Assembly: GCA_027484575.1 (NCBI GenBank) | Contig: JAIXSQ010000014.1 | Span: 1 to 64,000, forward strand | Direction: 5' to 3' | Source of the DNA: Comamonadaceae bacterium | GTDB lineage: Bacteria; Pseudomonadota; Gammaproteobacteria; Burkholderiales; Burkholderiaceae_C | Length of the DNA stretch: 64,000 nucleotides | Shown here: one piece after another, positions 42,344 to 50,260 of the stretch | How the letters are laid out: each line of letters begins with the position of its first letter | Numbering within the stretch: the first letter of the stretch is position 1 | The notes under the pieces: model-generated | Databases searched by the model: none | What the model was told of the DNA's origin: nothing | Seen by the model: only the letters and a program-made list of their open reading frames with translations | Translations under genes and position numbers: made by a program

Positions 42344-43039
42344 ATGCCTCCCGCCGTGAATTCAATGACCCCACCGCAGCCCGCCAGTGCCACCGCCTGG
42401 GTCGGCGTCCAGGGCGGACCGCCCAGGCTCTCCGGCCAGGAACCGGCCCGGTTCCAGGACAGCGACGCCTTCCTGCTGTCCGAAGCCCCCTACGGCTACG
42501 CCGCCTACGTCATCGAGATGCGCCAGGCCGGCGTCTCGGGACTGGACCTCGTGCGGCTGGTGCGGCGCCGCAGCACCGCGCCCGTGCTGGTCCTCAGCGA
42601 GGAGGCCACAGCGGACTTCGTGGCGGCCCTGAACGCCGGTGCCGACATGGTGCTGGACGCCGGCCTTCCTCCCGGCCACCTGGAGGCCGCGCTCGCGGCG
42701 CTGGCCCGCCGCGCCGCACTGGCCCGGCCGATCGAGCGCGACTGGCAGTTCCGGCCGGCCGCCCGCCGGCTGCAGGCGCCTTCGGGCACCGACATCGCGC
42801 TGACCGACAGCGACCTGGTGATCCTGACCGCGCTGGCCGGCGCGCCCGACCACGTGGTGCAGCGCGACGACCTGATGCTGCGCCTGTGGGGCCGCACCGA
42901 CGCTGCCCTGCACAACGCCCTGCATGCCACCGTGTACCGGCTGCGCCGGCGGATGGAGCAGGACGGCGGGGTCTCGCCGCTGCAGGCGCTGACCGGCGTG
43001 GGCTACGTCTTCAAGGCGCGGCTGGCGCAGCAGGACTGA
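42344..43039 (+). CDS. OmpR-type winged-helix protein with degenerate receiver domain
   Basis: 231 residues (ATG at 42344; the ATG at 42365 is equally possible, and TTAAGAT at 42339-42345 could then be the -10 element). Residues about 130-228 are an OmpR/PhoB winged helix (LTDSDLVILTALAGAPDHVVQRDDLMLRLWGR...ALHATVYRLRRRMEQDGG...LTGVGYVFKARL). The N-terminal part resembles a receiver, but the acidic pocket is missing. The phospho-Asp position reads VIEM, with Glu, and the conserved Lys-Pro is replaced by Ala-Gly. It probably does not accept phosphate in the normal way. Its 3' end overlaps the convergent BLUF gene by 29 bp. Confidence 0.8.
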   Translation: MPPAVNSMTPPQPASATAWVGVQGGPPRLSGQEPARFQDSDAFLLSEAPYGYAAYVIEMRQAGVSGLDLVRLVRRRSTAPVLVLSEEATADFVAALNAGADMVLDAGLPPGHLEAALAALARRAALARPIERDWQFRPAARRLQAPSGTDIALTDSDLVILTALAGAPDHVVQRDDLMLRLWGRTDAALHNALHATVYRLRRRMEQDGGVSPLQALTGVGYVFKARLAQQD

Positions 43040-43451
43040 GCCCGGTCATCCGCGCCAGCAGCTGGCGCGCACGCCCCACGTCGACCCCGGCCGTCTGCAC
43101 CAGCAGGCGCAGCAGGTCGTCGGCGCCATCCTCCTGCACCAGCCGCATGGTCCATTGCGCGGCCAGCCGCTCCTGGGCCGGCTCGTCCAGCAGGACGCGC
43201 ATCGCGGTGTGGCGCGGGTCGGCCGCGATGCGGGCCAGCACCGCGGCCACGGCGGGCGCGTCCCCTTCCAGCAGCTGCGCGAACGCGCCACCGCTGTAGA
43301 GCAGCACGCCGGTGATGCCGTCACGCCGGTTGTTGGCCCGCGACCGCTCGAGCAGGGGCTCGACGCTGGCCGGTTCCGTGCGGCTGAGGCTGACGTAGAA
43401 CACCCGGCGCAGGGCGCTGCCGGGCATGCCAGGGGTGGGGCTCTCTTCCAT
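43011..43451 (-). CDS. BLUF-domain blue-light sensor
   Basis: A 146-residue short BLUF protein that binds FAD and senses blue light. Signature residues are present: Tyr in RRVFYVSLSR, Asn in SRANNRRDGITGVLLYSGGAF, and Gln in FAQLLEGDAPAV. These three form the hydrogen-bond network of the photocycle. No output domain is fused, so it should act through a partner protein. The stop codon lies within the 3' end of the degenerate OmpR-type gene, which is a plausible partner. It is divergent from the small gene at 43587. Confidence 0.9.
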   Translation of the reverse strand: MEESPTPGMPGSALRRVFYVSLSRTEPASVEPLLERSRANNRRDGITGVLLYSGGAFAQLLEGDAPAVAAVLARIAADPRHTAMRVLLDEPAQERLAAQWTMRLVQEDGADDLLRLLVQTAGVDVGRARQLLARMTGLSPAAPAAP

Positions 43452-43586
43452 GCGTGTTCCTGACGCTGCCCCACGGGCAGCGTTGGGGCAAGTATGGCCG
43501 TCTCGTCGCCGGCGTCCTACCCCGCTGTTGCAATTGCGCGTCCAGACTGGCGCGACGGCGGGCGGTGTCCCGCCACGGAGCACGCC

Positions 43587-43835
43587 ATGAACCCCACCCA
43601 GTCCCCCCCGCCCGACGAGTCCCGGCCGCCCCCCGAGGCGCAGCGGCCACGCGCGCAGCACGGCTTCCGCAACGAGGTGAGCTGGGACGGCGGCACCGCC
43701 GCCCAGCCCTATGGCAACCAGGGGGAGGAGGAGGCGCCCAGCCCCGCGGCCGGCCACGAGGTGCCCGAAGGCAGCCGGGGCGAGCACTCGGGCCAGGCGC
43801 TCGAGCAGTTCGAGCGGGCGCGGGGCACGCCCTGA
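43587..43835 (+). CDS. Small Pro/Glu-rich, probably disordered protein
   Basis: An 82-residue acidic protein rich in Pro, Glu, Gly and Gln. It contains the segment FRNEVSWDGGTAAQPYGNQGEEE and no hydrophobic core or Cys. ACGGAG precedes the ATG at 43587. Similar short hydrophilic proteins occur near stress genes in Burkholderiales, from memory. TCCTAC at 43515-43520 lies upstream. Function unknown. Confidence 0.6.
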   Translation: MNPTQSPPPDESRPPPEAQRPRAQHGFRNEVSWDGGTAAQPYGNQGEEEAPSPAAGHEVPEGSRGEHSGQALEQFERARGTP

Positions 43836-43850
43836 GCGGCCCCGCCACGC

Positions 43851-43925
43851 TCACAGGACGCCGAACACCATCAGCAGCACGATGATGGTCAGCGGGACAC
43901 CGAGCAGCCAGAGGACGACGGGCAT
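43851..43925 (-). CDS. 24-residue single-span membrane peptide
   Basis: A 25-codon reading frame encodes a Met-Pro start followed by one hydrophobic span (WLLGVPLTIIVLLMVFGVL). AGGAGA lies 6 bases before the ATG, an excellent ribosome site for so short a gene. The coding potential is supported by that site and by the pure transmembrane composition. It lies between the stop of the 43587 gene and the DUF3095 gene. Comparable tiny membrane proteins are common and usually missed in annotation. Confidence 0.65.
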   Translation of the reverse strand: MPVVLWLLGVPLTIIVLLMVFGVL

Positions 43926-44008
43926 GGAACTCTCCTGGGGGTTGGAACGGACAACCATCCTCTGCCCGCCCCCCGTCCGGGCGTGACGGCAGGCCGCCAG
44001 CGCTTGGG

Positions 44009-45223
44009 TCAGCCGTTGCCGACGCCCCCTGTGGGCGCGCCGACGGCGGCCCGGCAGGCGTCCAGCCGCAGCGCCGCCTCGAAGTAGCCACCGTCGCCGC
44101 CGTCCACGAAATGCAGGTGGCGGGACAGCGTGCGCACGAAGCAGGTCATGTGCACCCGGTCGCTGTGGTGCAGCCCATAGTCGAGCCGGCCCTCGGCATG
44201 CAGCCGCTGCAGCAGGCCCTCGAGGCTGCGCGCCTGCACCGGGTCCAGGTCCAGCACGGCCCGCAGCACGTCGTCGTAGCGCACGTGGTCCACCGCCTGC
44301 AGCAGCGAGGCCAGGTAGCGCGCCGCCGCGCTGCCGGGGCGGCCGCGGGTCGCCCGCACGACGGTTGCGGCCAGCAGGCTCAGGCCCAGCCCGGCCGCGT
44401 GCCGCAGCCGCCAGGTCAGGCCACCCGGCGCCTTGAGCGCCGACTCGGCGCCCAGTTGCCGCGGCGGCCACGACAGCGGCAGGTTGTCGCGCCGCACCGG
44501 CATGGCCCCGGGCAGCAGGTGCTGCAGGGCCAGCAGCACCGGGCGCAACGCCTCGACCTGCCCCGGGCGCGGCGCGACCAGCAGGGTGACGACCGAGCCG
44601 CGGCCGCTGGGCACGTCGTTCCAGCGGCATTCCAGCCCGTCGACGCGCGGCGCGCCGTCGTCGTCGGCTGACGGCGGCGCCTCGGCCGCGCCCTTGACCA
44701 GGCGCTCGGCCAGGGCCAGCCCGCCGCCGCCGAACAGGGTCAGCGGGATGCCGGCCCCCGAGGGCTGCCGGGCGATGCGCAGGTCGGCACCGCGCGCGCG
44801 CAGCGCCTGCACGGGCACCTGCCCGCTGCGCAGCTCCAGCCCGAAGCGCCGGCGGGCCAGCCCCTGCAGGCGCGACCACTCCTGCGCGGTGCGCCGGGCC
44901 ATGCCCGGGGGCAGCACCACGCAGGCGCCGTCGCCGCCGAAGGAAAAGGGGAAGTCCTCGCTGGCGCAGGCATTGGCCGCCGCCACCACGCAGGCCGCGC
45001 CGACCGTGTTCACGTCGCGGTAGCGGCCGGCCCGCACCGCAGCCCGCGAGCCGCGCACGTCGGCCACGAGCACCACCCAGTCGCCGGGCACCGGCACGAA
45101 AGCCGCGAGCCCGGCCCAGTCGGCCAGCTCCGCCAGCACCGGCGCCGCGGCCACCACGCGCGCGAGCGCCGCCTCCTCCGCACCGGGGGCCACCGCCGGG
45201 CCGCCGGGTCCTGCTGACTGCAT
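44009..45223 (-). CDS. DUF3095 family protein
   Basis: A 404-residue protein with the DUF3095 layout. It has an early block GDWVVLVADVRGSRAAVRAGRYRDVNTVGAACVVAAANAC and FSFGGDGACVVLPP, reminiscent of a nucleotidyl cyclase palm. A later half has RYDDVLRAVLDLDPVQARSLEGLL and SDRVHMTCFVRTLSRHLHFVDGGDGGYFEAAL. The metal-binding Asp and GGDG resemble cyclase catalytic residues, so a nucleotide-cyclase-like activity is possible but unproven. AGGAGA precedes the ATG. It is divergent from the DUF3034-haemoglobin operon. Confidence 0.85.
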   Translation of the reverse strand: MQSAGPGGPAVAPGAEEAALARVVAAAPVLAELADWAGLAAFVPVPGDWVVLVADVRGSRAAVRAGRYRDVNTVGAACVVAAANACASEDFPFSFGGDGACVVLPPGMARRTAQEWSRLQGLARRRFGLELRSGQVPVQALRARGADLRIARQPSGAGIPLTLFGGGGLALAERLVKGAAEAPPSADDDGAPRVDGLECRWNDVPSGRGSVVTLLVAPRPGQVEALRPVLLALQHLLPGAMPVRRDNLPLSWPPRQLGAESALKAPGGLTWRLRHAAGLGLSLLAATVVRATRGRPGSAAARYLASLLQAVDHVRYDDVLRAVLDLDPVQARSLEGLLQRLHAEGRLDYGLHHSDRVHMTCFVRTLSRHLHFVDGGDGGYFEAALRLDACRAAVGAPTGGVGNG

Positions 45224-45421
45224 GTCGTCTCCTGCTGCGCGCCCGTGGCACGGGCCGGCGCACCCGGGGTACGCAGCCGGCCGCCGTCCGGATGCGGCTC
45301 GACCGTTCGTCGGCGCCGGGCGGCATGCCGCATCCGGCCGGCTGGCCCGGCCGTACAGCGTCCGGTGCCACGCGGTGGCGCCCGCCGCCTGCGGCGTTGC
45401 CATCCACACGACGAGGACACC

Positions 45422-46351
45422 ATGCGATCCATCCCCCTGGCCTGGCTGCTGGCCGCCTGCACGGCGGCCGGGGCAGCCCATGCCGAGACCGGCAAGCTGC
45501 CGCTGACCGGCGGCGTCACCAGCATCGAAGGCGCCGCCGGCGGCGGCCTGACCCCCTGGGCCGTGATCGGCACCGGGGCCACCGAGGGCGAGGTCGGCGT
45601 GGCCGTCACCGCCAGCCGCGCCGTCACCCGCGACTACGCGCTGAACGTGACCGGCGTGATGCTCGGCTGGCGCGACCGCGTCGAGCTGTCCTATGCCCGC
45701 CAGAGCTTCGATGCCAGCCCCGCCGTCGCCCTGAACGGCATCGCCCCGTTCGGCGTGCAGCCGTCGGAGCAACTCGGCCTGGACGTGGTGGGCGCCAAGC
45801 TGCGCGTGGCCGGCGAGGCCGTGCTGGACGCCGACACCTGGATGCCGCAGGTGGCCGTCGGCGTGCAGCACAAGCAGCTGTCGCCCGGCTCGCTGGGCAG
45901 CGTGGTCGACTTCCTGGGCGCGCGCCGCAGCGGCACCGACGTCTACGTGTCGGCCACCAAGCTGTTCCTCGCGCCGGGCCTCCTGGCCAACCTGACGGTG
46001 CGCTCGACCAATGCCAACCAGGGCGGCCTGCTCGGCTTCGGCGCCAGCGGCCCCGGGCGCTCCAGCCGCAGCCTGCAGCCCGAGCTGTCGGTGGGCTGGC
46101 TGGTGCGCCGCGACCTGGTCGTGGGCGCCGAGGTGCGCTTCAAGCCGAACAACCTGGAGGCGCTGGGCCGCGCCGCCGGCCTGGGCGACGCCCTGCGCGA
46201 GGACCGCTGGCAGGACGTGTTCGTCGCCTGGTCGCCCACCCGCCACCTGACCGTCACCGCCGCCTGGGTGCAACTGGGCCGCGTGGTGCCCGGCATCACC
46301 GACGGGCGCCGCCAGTCCGGCGCCTACCTGTCGCTGCAAGCGGCGCTCTGA
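45422..46351 (+). CDS. DUF3034 family exported protein (probable outer-membrane beta-barrel)
   Basis: A 309-residue protein with a signal peptide (MRSIPLAWLLAACTAAGAAHAE). The rest alternates hydrophobic and polar residues in strands (AVIGTGATEGEVGVAVTASRAVTRDYALNVTGVMLGW and others) and ends in a hydrophobic residue, all typical of an outer-membrane barrel. It opens a rightward operon with the exported haemoglobin and the cupredoxin-like gene. GACGAGGAC precedes the ATG. Function unknown; a pore or receptor is possible. Confidence 0.85.
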   Translation: MRSIPLAWLLAACTAAGAAHAETGKLPLTGGVTSIEGAAGGGLTPWAVIGTGATEGEVGVAVTASRAVTRDYALNVTGVMLGWRDRVELSYARQSFDASPAVALNGIAPFGVQPSEQLGLDVVGAKLRVAGEAVLDADTWMPQVAVGVQHKQLSPGSLGSVVDFLGARRSGTDVYVSATKLFLAPGLLANLTVRSTNANQGGLLGFGASGPGRSSRSLQPELSVGWLVRRDLVVGAEVRFKPNNLEALGRAAGLGDALREDRWQDVFVAWSPTRHLTVTAAWVQLGRVVPGITDGRRQSGAYLSLQAAL

Positions 46352-46369
46352 ACGCAAGGAGATTTCCCC

Positions 46370-46852
46370 ATGACCCGATCCGACCTCCTGGCCCGCGGCT
46401 GCGCGGCCGCCCTCGTGCTGGCAGCCGCCGTGCTGGCGCTGCCGGCCCAGGCCCAGTCCATGCCGCAGGCGCCGTCGACGGCCACGGCGGCATCGCCCCG
46501 GCTGTACGACGAACTCGGTGGCCAGCCCGGCGTGGCCCGCCTGGGCAGCGAGCTGGTGCGCCGCGCCATCGCCGACCCGCGCCTGGCGCCCTACTTCAAG
46601 GACGCCAAGGCCGACCGGCTGGCCGCCCAGCTGTCGGACCAGATCTGCCAGCTGGCCGGCGGTCCCTGCACCTACAAGGGCGCGGACATGAAGGCCGCGC
46701 ACGCCGACATGGAGATCGACCGCCGCGCGTTCAACGCCCTGGTGGAGGTGCTGCAGGACACGCTGGACGCGCAGGCCGTGCCCTTCGCCGCCCAGCGCCG
46801 GCTGCTGGCGCTGCTGGCGCCCATGCACCGCGACGTGGTGACGGTGCGGTGA
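46370..46852 (+). CDS. Exported group I truncated haemoglobin
   Basis: 160 residues. An N-terminal signal peptide (about residues 1-29, ending PAQAQS) precedes a 2-on-2 globin of about 120 residues. The globin runs from LYDELGGQPGVARLGSELVRRAIADPRLAPYF to LAGGPCTYKGADMKAAHADMEIDRRAFNALVEVL, with the proximal His in KAAHADM. Most trHbs are cytoplasmic, so export is notable and predicts periplasmic O2 or NO chemistry. AAGGAG precedes the ATG. Its stop overlaps the next start (TGATG). Confidence 0.92.
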   Translation: MTRSDLLARGCAAALVLAAAVLALPAQAQSMPQAPSTATAASPRLYDELGGQPGVARLGSELVRRAIADPRLAPYFKDAKADRLAAQLSDQICQLAGGPCTYKGADMKAAHADMEIDRRAFNALVEVLQDTLDAQAVPFAAQRRLLALLAPMHRDVVTVR

Positions 46853-47508
46853 TGCGCCCCGCCCGGCTCGCCCTCCACGGCGCGCTCGCGCTGGCGGCGC
46901 TGCTGGCGGCCGGCCTGGCCGCTGCCGCGGACCTCGAGGTCACCGTGGTCGACCGCGAGGGCCGCCCGGTGCAGGACGCGGTGGTGCAGTTGCGCGCCAC
47001 CGGCGCGCCGGCCGCCGGCGCGGCGCTGCCGCTGGCCGCCACCATCCTGCAGGAGCGGCTGCAGTTCGTGCCGCAGGTCACGCTGGTCGCGCGCGGCGCG
47101 CGCCTGACCTTCGTGAACCGCGACGGCTTCGACCACCATGTGCGGGCCGCGCCGGCCGGGCTGGCCGCCTCGACGGCGGGCAGCTTCGAGCTGCGGCTGG
47201 ATGCGGCCGACGCGCCGGGCGCCAGGCCGGCCACCATCACCGTCGACCAGGCCGGCCCGCTGGCCCTGAGCTGCCACCTGCACGGCTCCATGCGCGGCCA
47301 CGTGGTGGTGGCCGACAGCCCCTGGGCCGCCAAGACCGGGGCCGACGGCAAGGCGCGCTTCGAGGGCTTGCCCAACGGCGCCGTGCAGGTGCTGACCTGG
47401 CATGCCGACCAGCTGCTGCCGCTGCCGCCCACCGCCGCCACGACCGGGGCGGCCCCGGTGCAGGCCACGGTGCAGCTGCAGGTGGTGCCGCGCCGGCGCA
47501 GGATCTGA
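46852..47508 (+). CDS. Cupredoxin-like methylamine-utilisation-type protein
   Basis: A 218-residue exported protein (signal peptide to about residue 24, LAAAAD). A regulatory carboxypeptidase-like strand set (LEVTVVDREGRPVQDAVVQLRAT) is followed by a plastocyanin-like region. Possible copper ligands are His in FDHHVRAAP and Cys-x-x-x-His in LSCHLHGSMRGHVVV. A C-terminal Ig-like strand block (DGKARFEGLPNGAVQVLTWHADQLLPLP) ends the protein. With the exported haemoglobin it suggests periplasmic redox chemistry. The last gene of the operon. Confidence 0.82.
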   Translation: MRPARLALHGALALAALLAAGLAAAADLEVTVVDREGRPVQDAVVQLRATGAPAAGAALPLAATILQERLQFVPQVTLVARGARLTFVNRDGFDHHVRAAPAGLAASTAGSFELRLDAADAPGARPATITVDQAGPLALSCHLHGSMRGHVVVADSPWAAKTGADGKARFEGLPNGAVQVLTWHADQLLPLPPTAATTGAAPVQATVQLQVVPRRRRI

Positions 47509-47551
47509 GGACGCCCGGGCCCGCCGGCCACGCGGCGGCCATGCGGCGTCC
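47509..47551. terminator. Inverted repeat between convergent cupredoxin gene and urtE
   Basis: GGACGC (47509-47514) pairs with GCGTCC (47546-47551), with further GC pairing inside. The 48-bp gap between the convergent stops is almost entirely this structure. It could terminate from either side. No U-run. Confidence 0.45.
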
Positions 47552-47556
47552 GGAGC

Positions 47557-48249
47557 CTAGATCGCCACCAGCCGGCGCACGCCGTCGGCTTCCATGTCCT
47601 TGCCGGCGCCGCGGGCGACCACCTCGCCGCGCTCCACCACCAGGTAGCGGTCGGCCAGCGCCTGCGCGAAGTCGTAGTACTGCTCGACCAGCACGATGGC
47701 CATGGTGCCGCGGTCGGCCAGCATCCGGATCACGCGGCCGATGTCCTTGATGATGCTCGGCTGGATGCCCTCGGTCGGCTCGTCGAGCACCAGCAGCTTG
47801 GGGCCGGCGGCCAGCGCCCGCGCGATCGCCAGCTGCTGCTGCTGCCCGCCCGAGAGGTCGCCGCCGCGGCGTGCCCTCATCTGCTGCAGCACCGGGAACA
47901 GCTCGTACAGCTCACCGGGGATGGGCGTGCCCGCGGGCTTGCCGGCCAGGCCCATGCGCAGGTTCTCCTCGACCGTCAGGCGGGCGAAGATCTCGCGCCC
48001 CTGCGGCACGTAGCCGATGCCGGCGCGGGCCCGCTCGTAGGGCGTCCAGCCCTGCACCTGGCGGCCGTCCAGCTCGATCGTGCCGGCCTTGACGGGCACC
48101 AGGCCCATGAGGGACTTGAGCAGCGTGGTCTTGCCCACGCCGTTGCGGCCCAGCACCACCGTGACCTCGCCGGTGCGCGCCTCGAGGCTGACGTCGCGCA
48201 GGATGTGCGAGCCGCCGTAGTACTGCTGGATGTTCCTGACGCTCAGCAT
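47557..48249 (-). CDS. urtE: Urea ABC transporter ATP-binding protein UrtE
   Basis: A 230-residue ATPase of the branched-chain/urea type (LivF-like). Walker A LGRNGVGKTTLLKSL near residue 34, signature LSGGQQQQLAIARALAAGP, Walker B LLVLDEPTEGIQPSII. The EGIQPSII variant of the D-loop is characteristic of UrtE. It is the last gene of the leftward urtABCDE operon; its ATG lies 1 bp after the urtD stop. Confidence 0.95.
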   Translation of the reverse strand: MLSVRNIQQYYGGSHILRDVSLEARTGEVTVVLGRNGVGKTTLLKSLMGLVPVKAGTIELDGRQVQGWTPYERARAGIGYVPQGREIFARLTVEENLRMGLAGKPAGTPIPGELYELFPVLQQMRARRGGDLSGGQQQQLAIARALAAGPKLLVLDEPTEGIQPSIIKDIGRVIRMLADRGTMAIVLVEQYYDFAQALADRYLVVERGEVVARGAGKDMEADGVRRLVAI

Positions 48250-48250
48250 C

Positions 48251-49126
48251 TCATCTCCCGAGGTAGACCTCGATCACGCGCTGGTCGTTCTGCACCGCGT
48301 CCAGCGTGCCCTCGGCCAGCACCGCGCCCTCGTGCAGCACCGTGACCTTCTCGGAGATCTCGGCGATGAAGTGCATGTCGTGCTCCACCACCATCAGCGA
48401 GTGGCGGCCCTTGAGCGACAGGAACAGCTCGGCGGTGCGCGCGGTCTCCTCGTCGGTCATGCCGGCCACGGGTTCGTCCAGCAGCAGCAGCCGGGGCTCC
48501 TGCACCAGCAGCATGCCGATCTCCAGCCACTGCTTCTGGCCGTGGCTGAGGGTGCCGGCCTGCCGGTGCACCGCCTCGGCCAGGTGGATGGTGCGCAGCA
48601 CCTCGGCCAGCCGGTCCAGCTGCGCCGAATCGAGCCGCAGCCGCATGGCGGGCAGCACGCCGCGGTCGGTGCGCAGCGCCAGCTCCAGGTTCTCGAACAC
48701 GGTCAGGTTCTCGAACACGGTGGGCTTCTGGAACTTGCGGCCGATGCCCATCTGCGCGATGTCGGCCTCGCGGTAGCGCAGCAGGTCGATGGTGCTGCCG
48801 AAGAAGACGGTGCCGCGGTCGGGCCGGGTCTTGCCGGTGATGATGTCCATCATCGTGGTCTTGCCCGCGCCGTTGGGGCCGATGATGCAGCGCAGCTCGC
48901 CCGGCGCGATGTCCATCGACAGGCCGTTGATGGCACGGAAGCCGTCGAAGCTCACGTGCACGTCGTCCAGGTACAGGATGCGGCCGTGGGTGGTGTCCAC
49001 GGCGCCGGGCAGCACCGGCCGGGCGAAGCCGGCGGCGCGGCCGCCCGAGGCGGTGGCACCGGGGGTGGGGGCGGCCTGGGCCGCGGCGGCGCGCCGGGCG
49101 CCGTCTTCCATCAGGTCGGGGGTCAT
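48251..49126 (-). CDS. urtD: Urea ABC transporter ATP-binding protein UrtD
   Basis: A 291-residue ATPase (LivG-like). The first 45 residues are an Ala-rich leader, so the true start could be internal. Walker A GPNGAGKTTMMDIITG near residue 85, signature LSHGQKQWLEIGMLLVQEP, Walker B LLLLDEPVAGMTDEET, and FQKPTVFENLTVFENLELAL, a UrtD-specific stretch. LSHGQKQWLEI instead of LSGGQ is normal for UrtD. The ATG overlaps the urtC stop (ATGA). Confidence 0.95.
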   Translation of the reverse strand: MTPDLMEDGARRAAAAQAAPTPGATASGGRAAGFARPVLPGAVDTTHGRILYLDDVHVSFDGFRAINGLSMDIAPGELRCIIGPNGAGKTTMMDIITGKTRPDRGTVFFGSTIDLLRYREADIAQMGIGRKFQKPTVFENLTVFENLELALRTDRGVLPAMRLRLDSAQLDRLAEVLRTIHLAEAVHRQAGTLSHGQKQWLEIGMLLVQEPRLLLLDEPVAGMTDEETARTAELFLSLKGRHSLMVVEHDMHFIAEISEKVTVLHEGAVLAEGTLDAVQNDQRVIEVYLGR

Positions 49127-50256
49127 GTCTTGCGCCACCTGCGGGCCAGCCCCGCCACGCCGTCGGGCAGGAACAGGGTCACGACGATGAACAGCCCGCC
49201 CAGCACGTACAGCCAGAACTCGGGCGCCACCACGGTCAGCCAGCTCTTGGCGCCGTTGACCAGGAAGGCGCCGACGATGGGGCCCACCAGCGTGCCGCGG
49301 CCGCCGACGGCCGCCCACACGGCGATCTCGATCGAGTTGGCCGGGCTCATCTCGCCCGGGTTGATGATGCCCACCTGCGGCACGTACAGCGCGCCGGCGA
49401 CGCCGCACATGACCGCCGACAGCGTCCACACCGCCAGCTTGTAGCCCACCGGGTCGTAGCCGCAGAACATGGTGCGCGACTCCGCGTCGCGGATCGCCTG
49501 CAGCACCCGGCCGAAGCGCGAGCGCACCAGCCAGCGCGCCAGCAGCAAGCAGCCCAGCAGCGTCAGGCCGGTGAGCACGAACAGGGCCATGCGCGTGCCC
49601 GGCACCTGCAGCGGGATGCCCAGCAGGCGCTTGAAGTCGGTAAAGCCGTTGTTGCCGCCGAAGCCGGTCTCGTTGCGGAAGAACAGCAGCATGGCCGCGT
49701 AGGTCAGGGCCTGCGTGATGATCGAGAAGTACACGCCCTTGATGCGCGAGCGGAAGGCGAACCAGCCGAACACGAAGGCCACCAGCCCCGGCACGGCGAC
49801 CACCAGCACCAGGGTGGCCACGAAGCTGTCGGACAGCGCCCAGTGCCAGGGCAGCTCCTTCCAGTCCAGGAACACCATGAAGTCGGGCAGGTCGCTCTTG
49901 TAGTTGCCGTCGCGGCCGATCTGCCGCATCAGGTACATGCCCATCACGTAGCCGCCCAGGGCGAAGAACAGGCCGTGGCCCAGCGACAGGATGCCGGTGT
50001 AGCCCCAGATCAGGTCCATGGCCAGGGCGCAGATGGCGTAGCACATGATCCGCGCCAGCAGCGCCACGCCGTACTCGCCCAGGTGGAAGGCGCTGGTGGG
50101 CGGCACCAGCAGGTTGAGCGCCGGCGCGAGCGCGCAGACGGCGACCAGGGCCGCGAGGAAGACGGTCCAGCCGGTGCGGGTGAGCAGCGGGCGGTGGGGC
50201 TGCACGATGGGGGCGGCGTCTGGCAGGCCGGTGACGGCGGTGGGTGCGCGGTCCAT
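49123..50256 (-). CDS. urtC: Urea ABC transporter permease UrtC
   Basis: A 377-residue inner-membrane permease (LivM-like), about ten hydrophobic segments. Markers: GYTGILSLGHGLFFALGGYVMGMYLMRQI, LFFRNETGFGGNNGFTDFKRLLG, and RDAESRTMFCGYDPVGYKLAVWTLSAVMCGVAGALY (EAA-like loop). These are the standard UrtC sequences. It follows urtB by 4 bp. Confidence 0.95.
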   Translation of the reverse strand: MDRAPTAVTGLPDAAPIVQPHRPLLTRTGWTVFLAALVAVCALAPALNLLVPPTSAFHLGEYGVALLARIMCYAICALAMDLIWGYTGILSLGHGLFFALGGYVMGMYLMRQIGRDGNYKSDLPDFMVFLDWKELPWHWALSDSFVATLVLVVAVPGLVAFVFGWFAFRSRIKGVYFSIITQALTYAAMLLFFRNETGFGGNNGFTDFKRLLGIPLQVPGTRMALFVLTGLTLLGCLLLARWLVRSRFGRVLQAIRDAESRTMFCGYDPVGYKLAVWTLSAVMCGVAGALYVPQVGIINPGEMSPANSIEIAVWAAVGGRGTLVGPIVGAFLVNGAKSWLTVVAPEFWLYVLGGLFIVVTLFLPDGVAGLARRWRKT

Positions 50257-50260
50257 GGGA

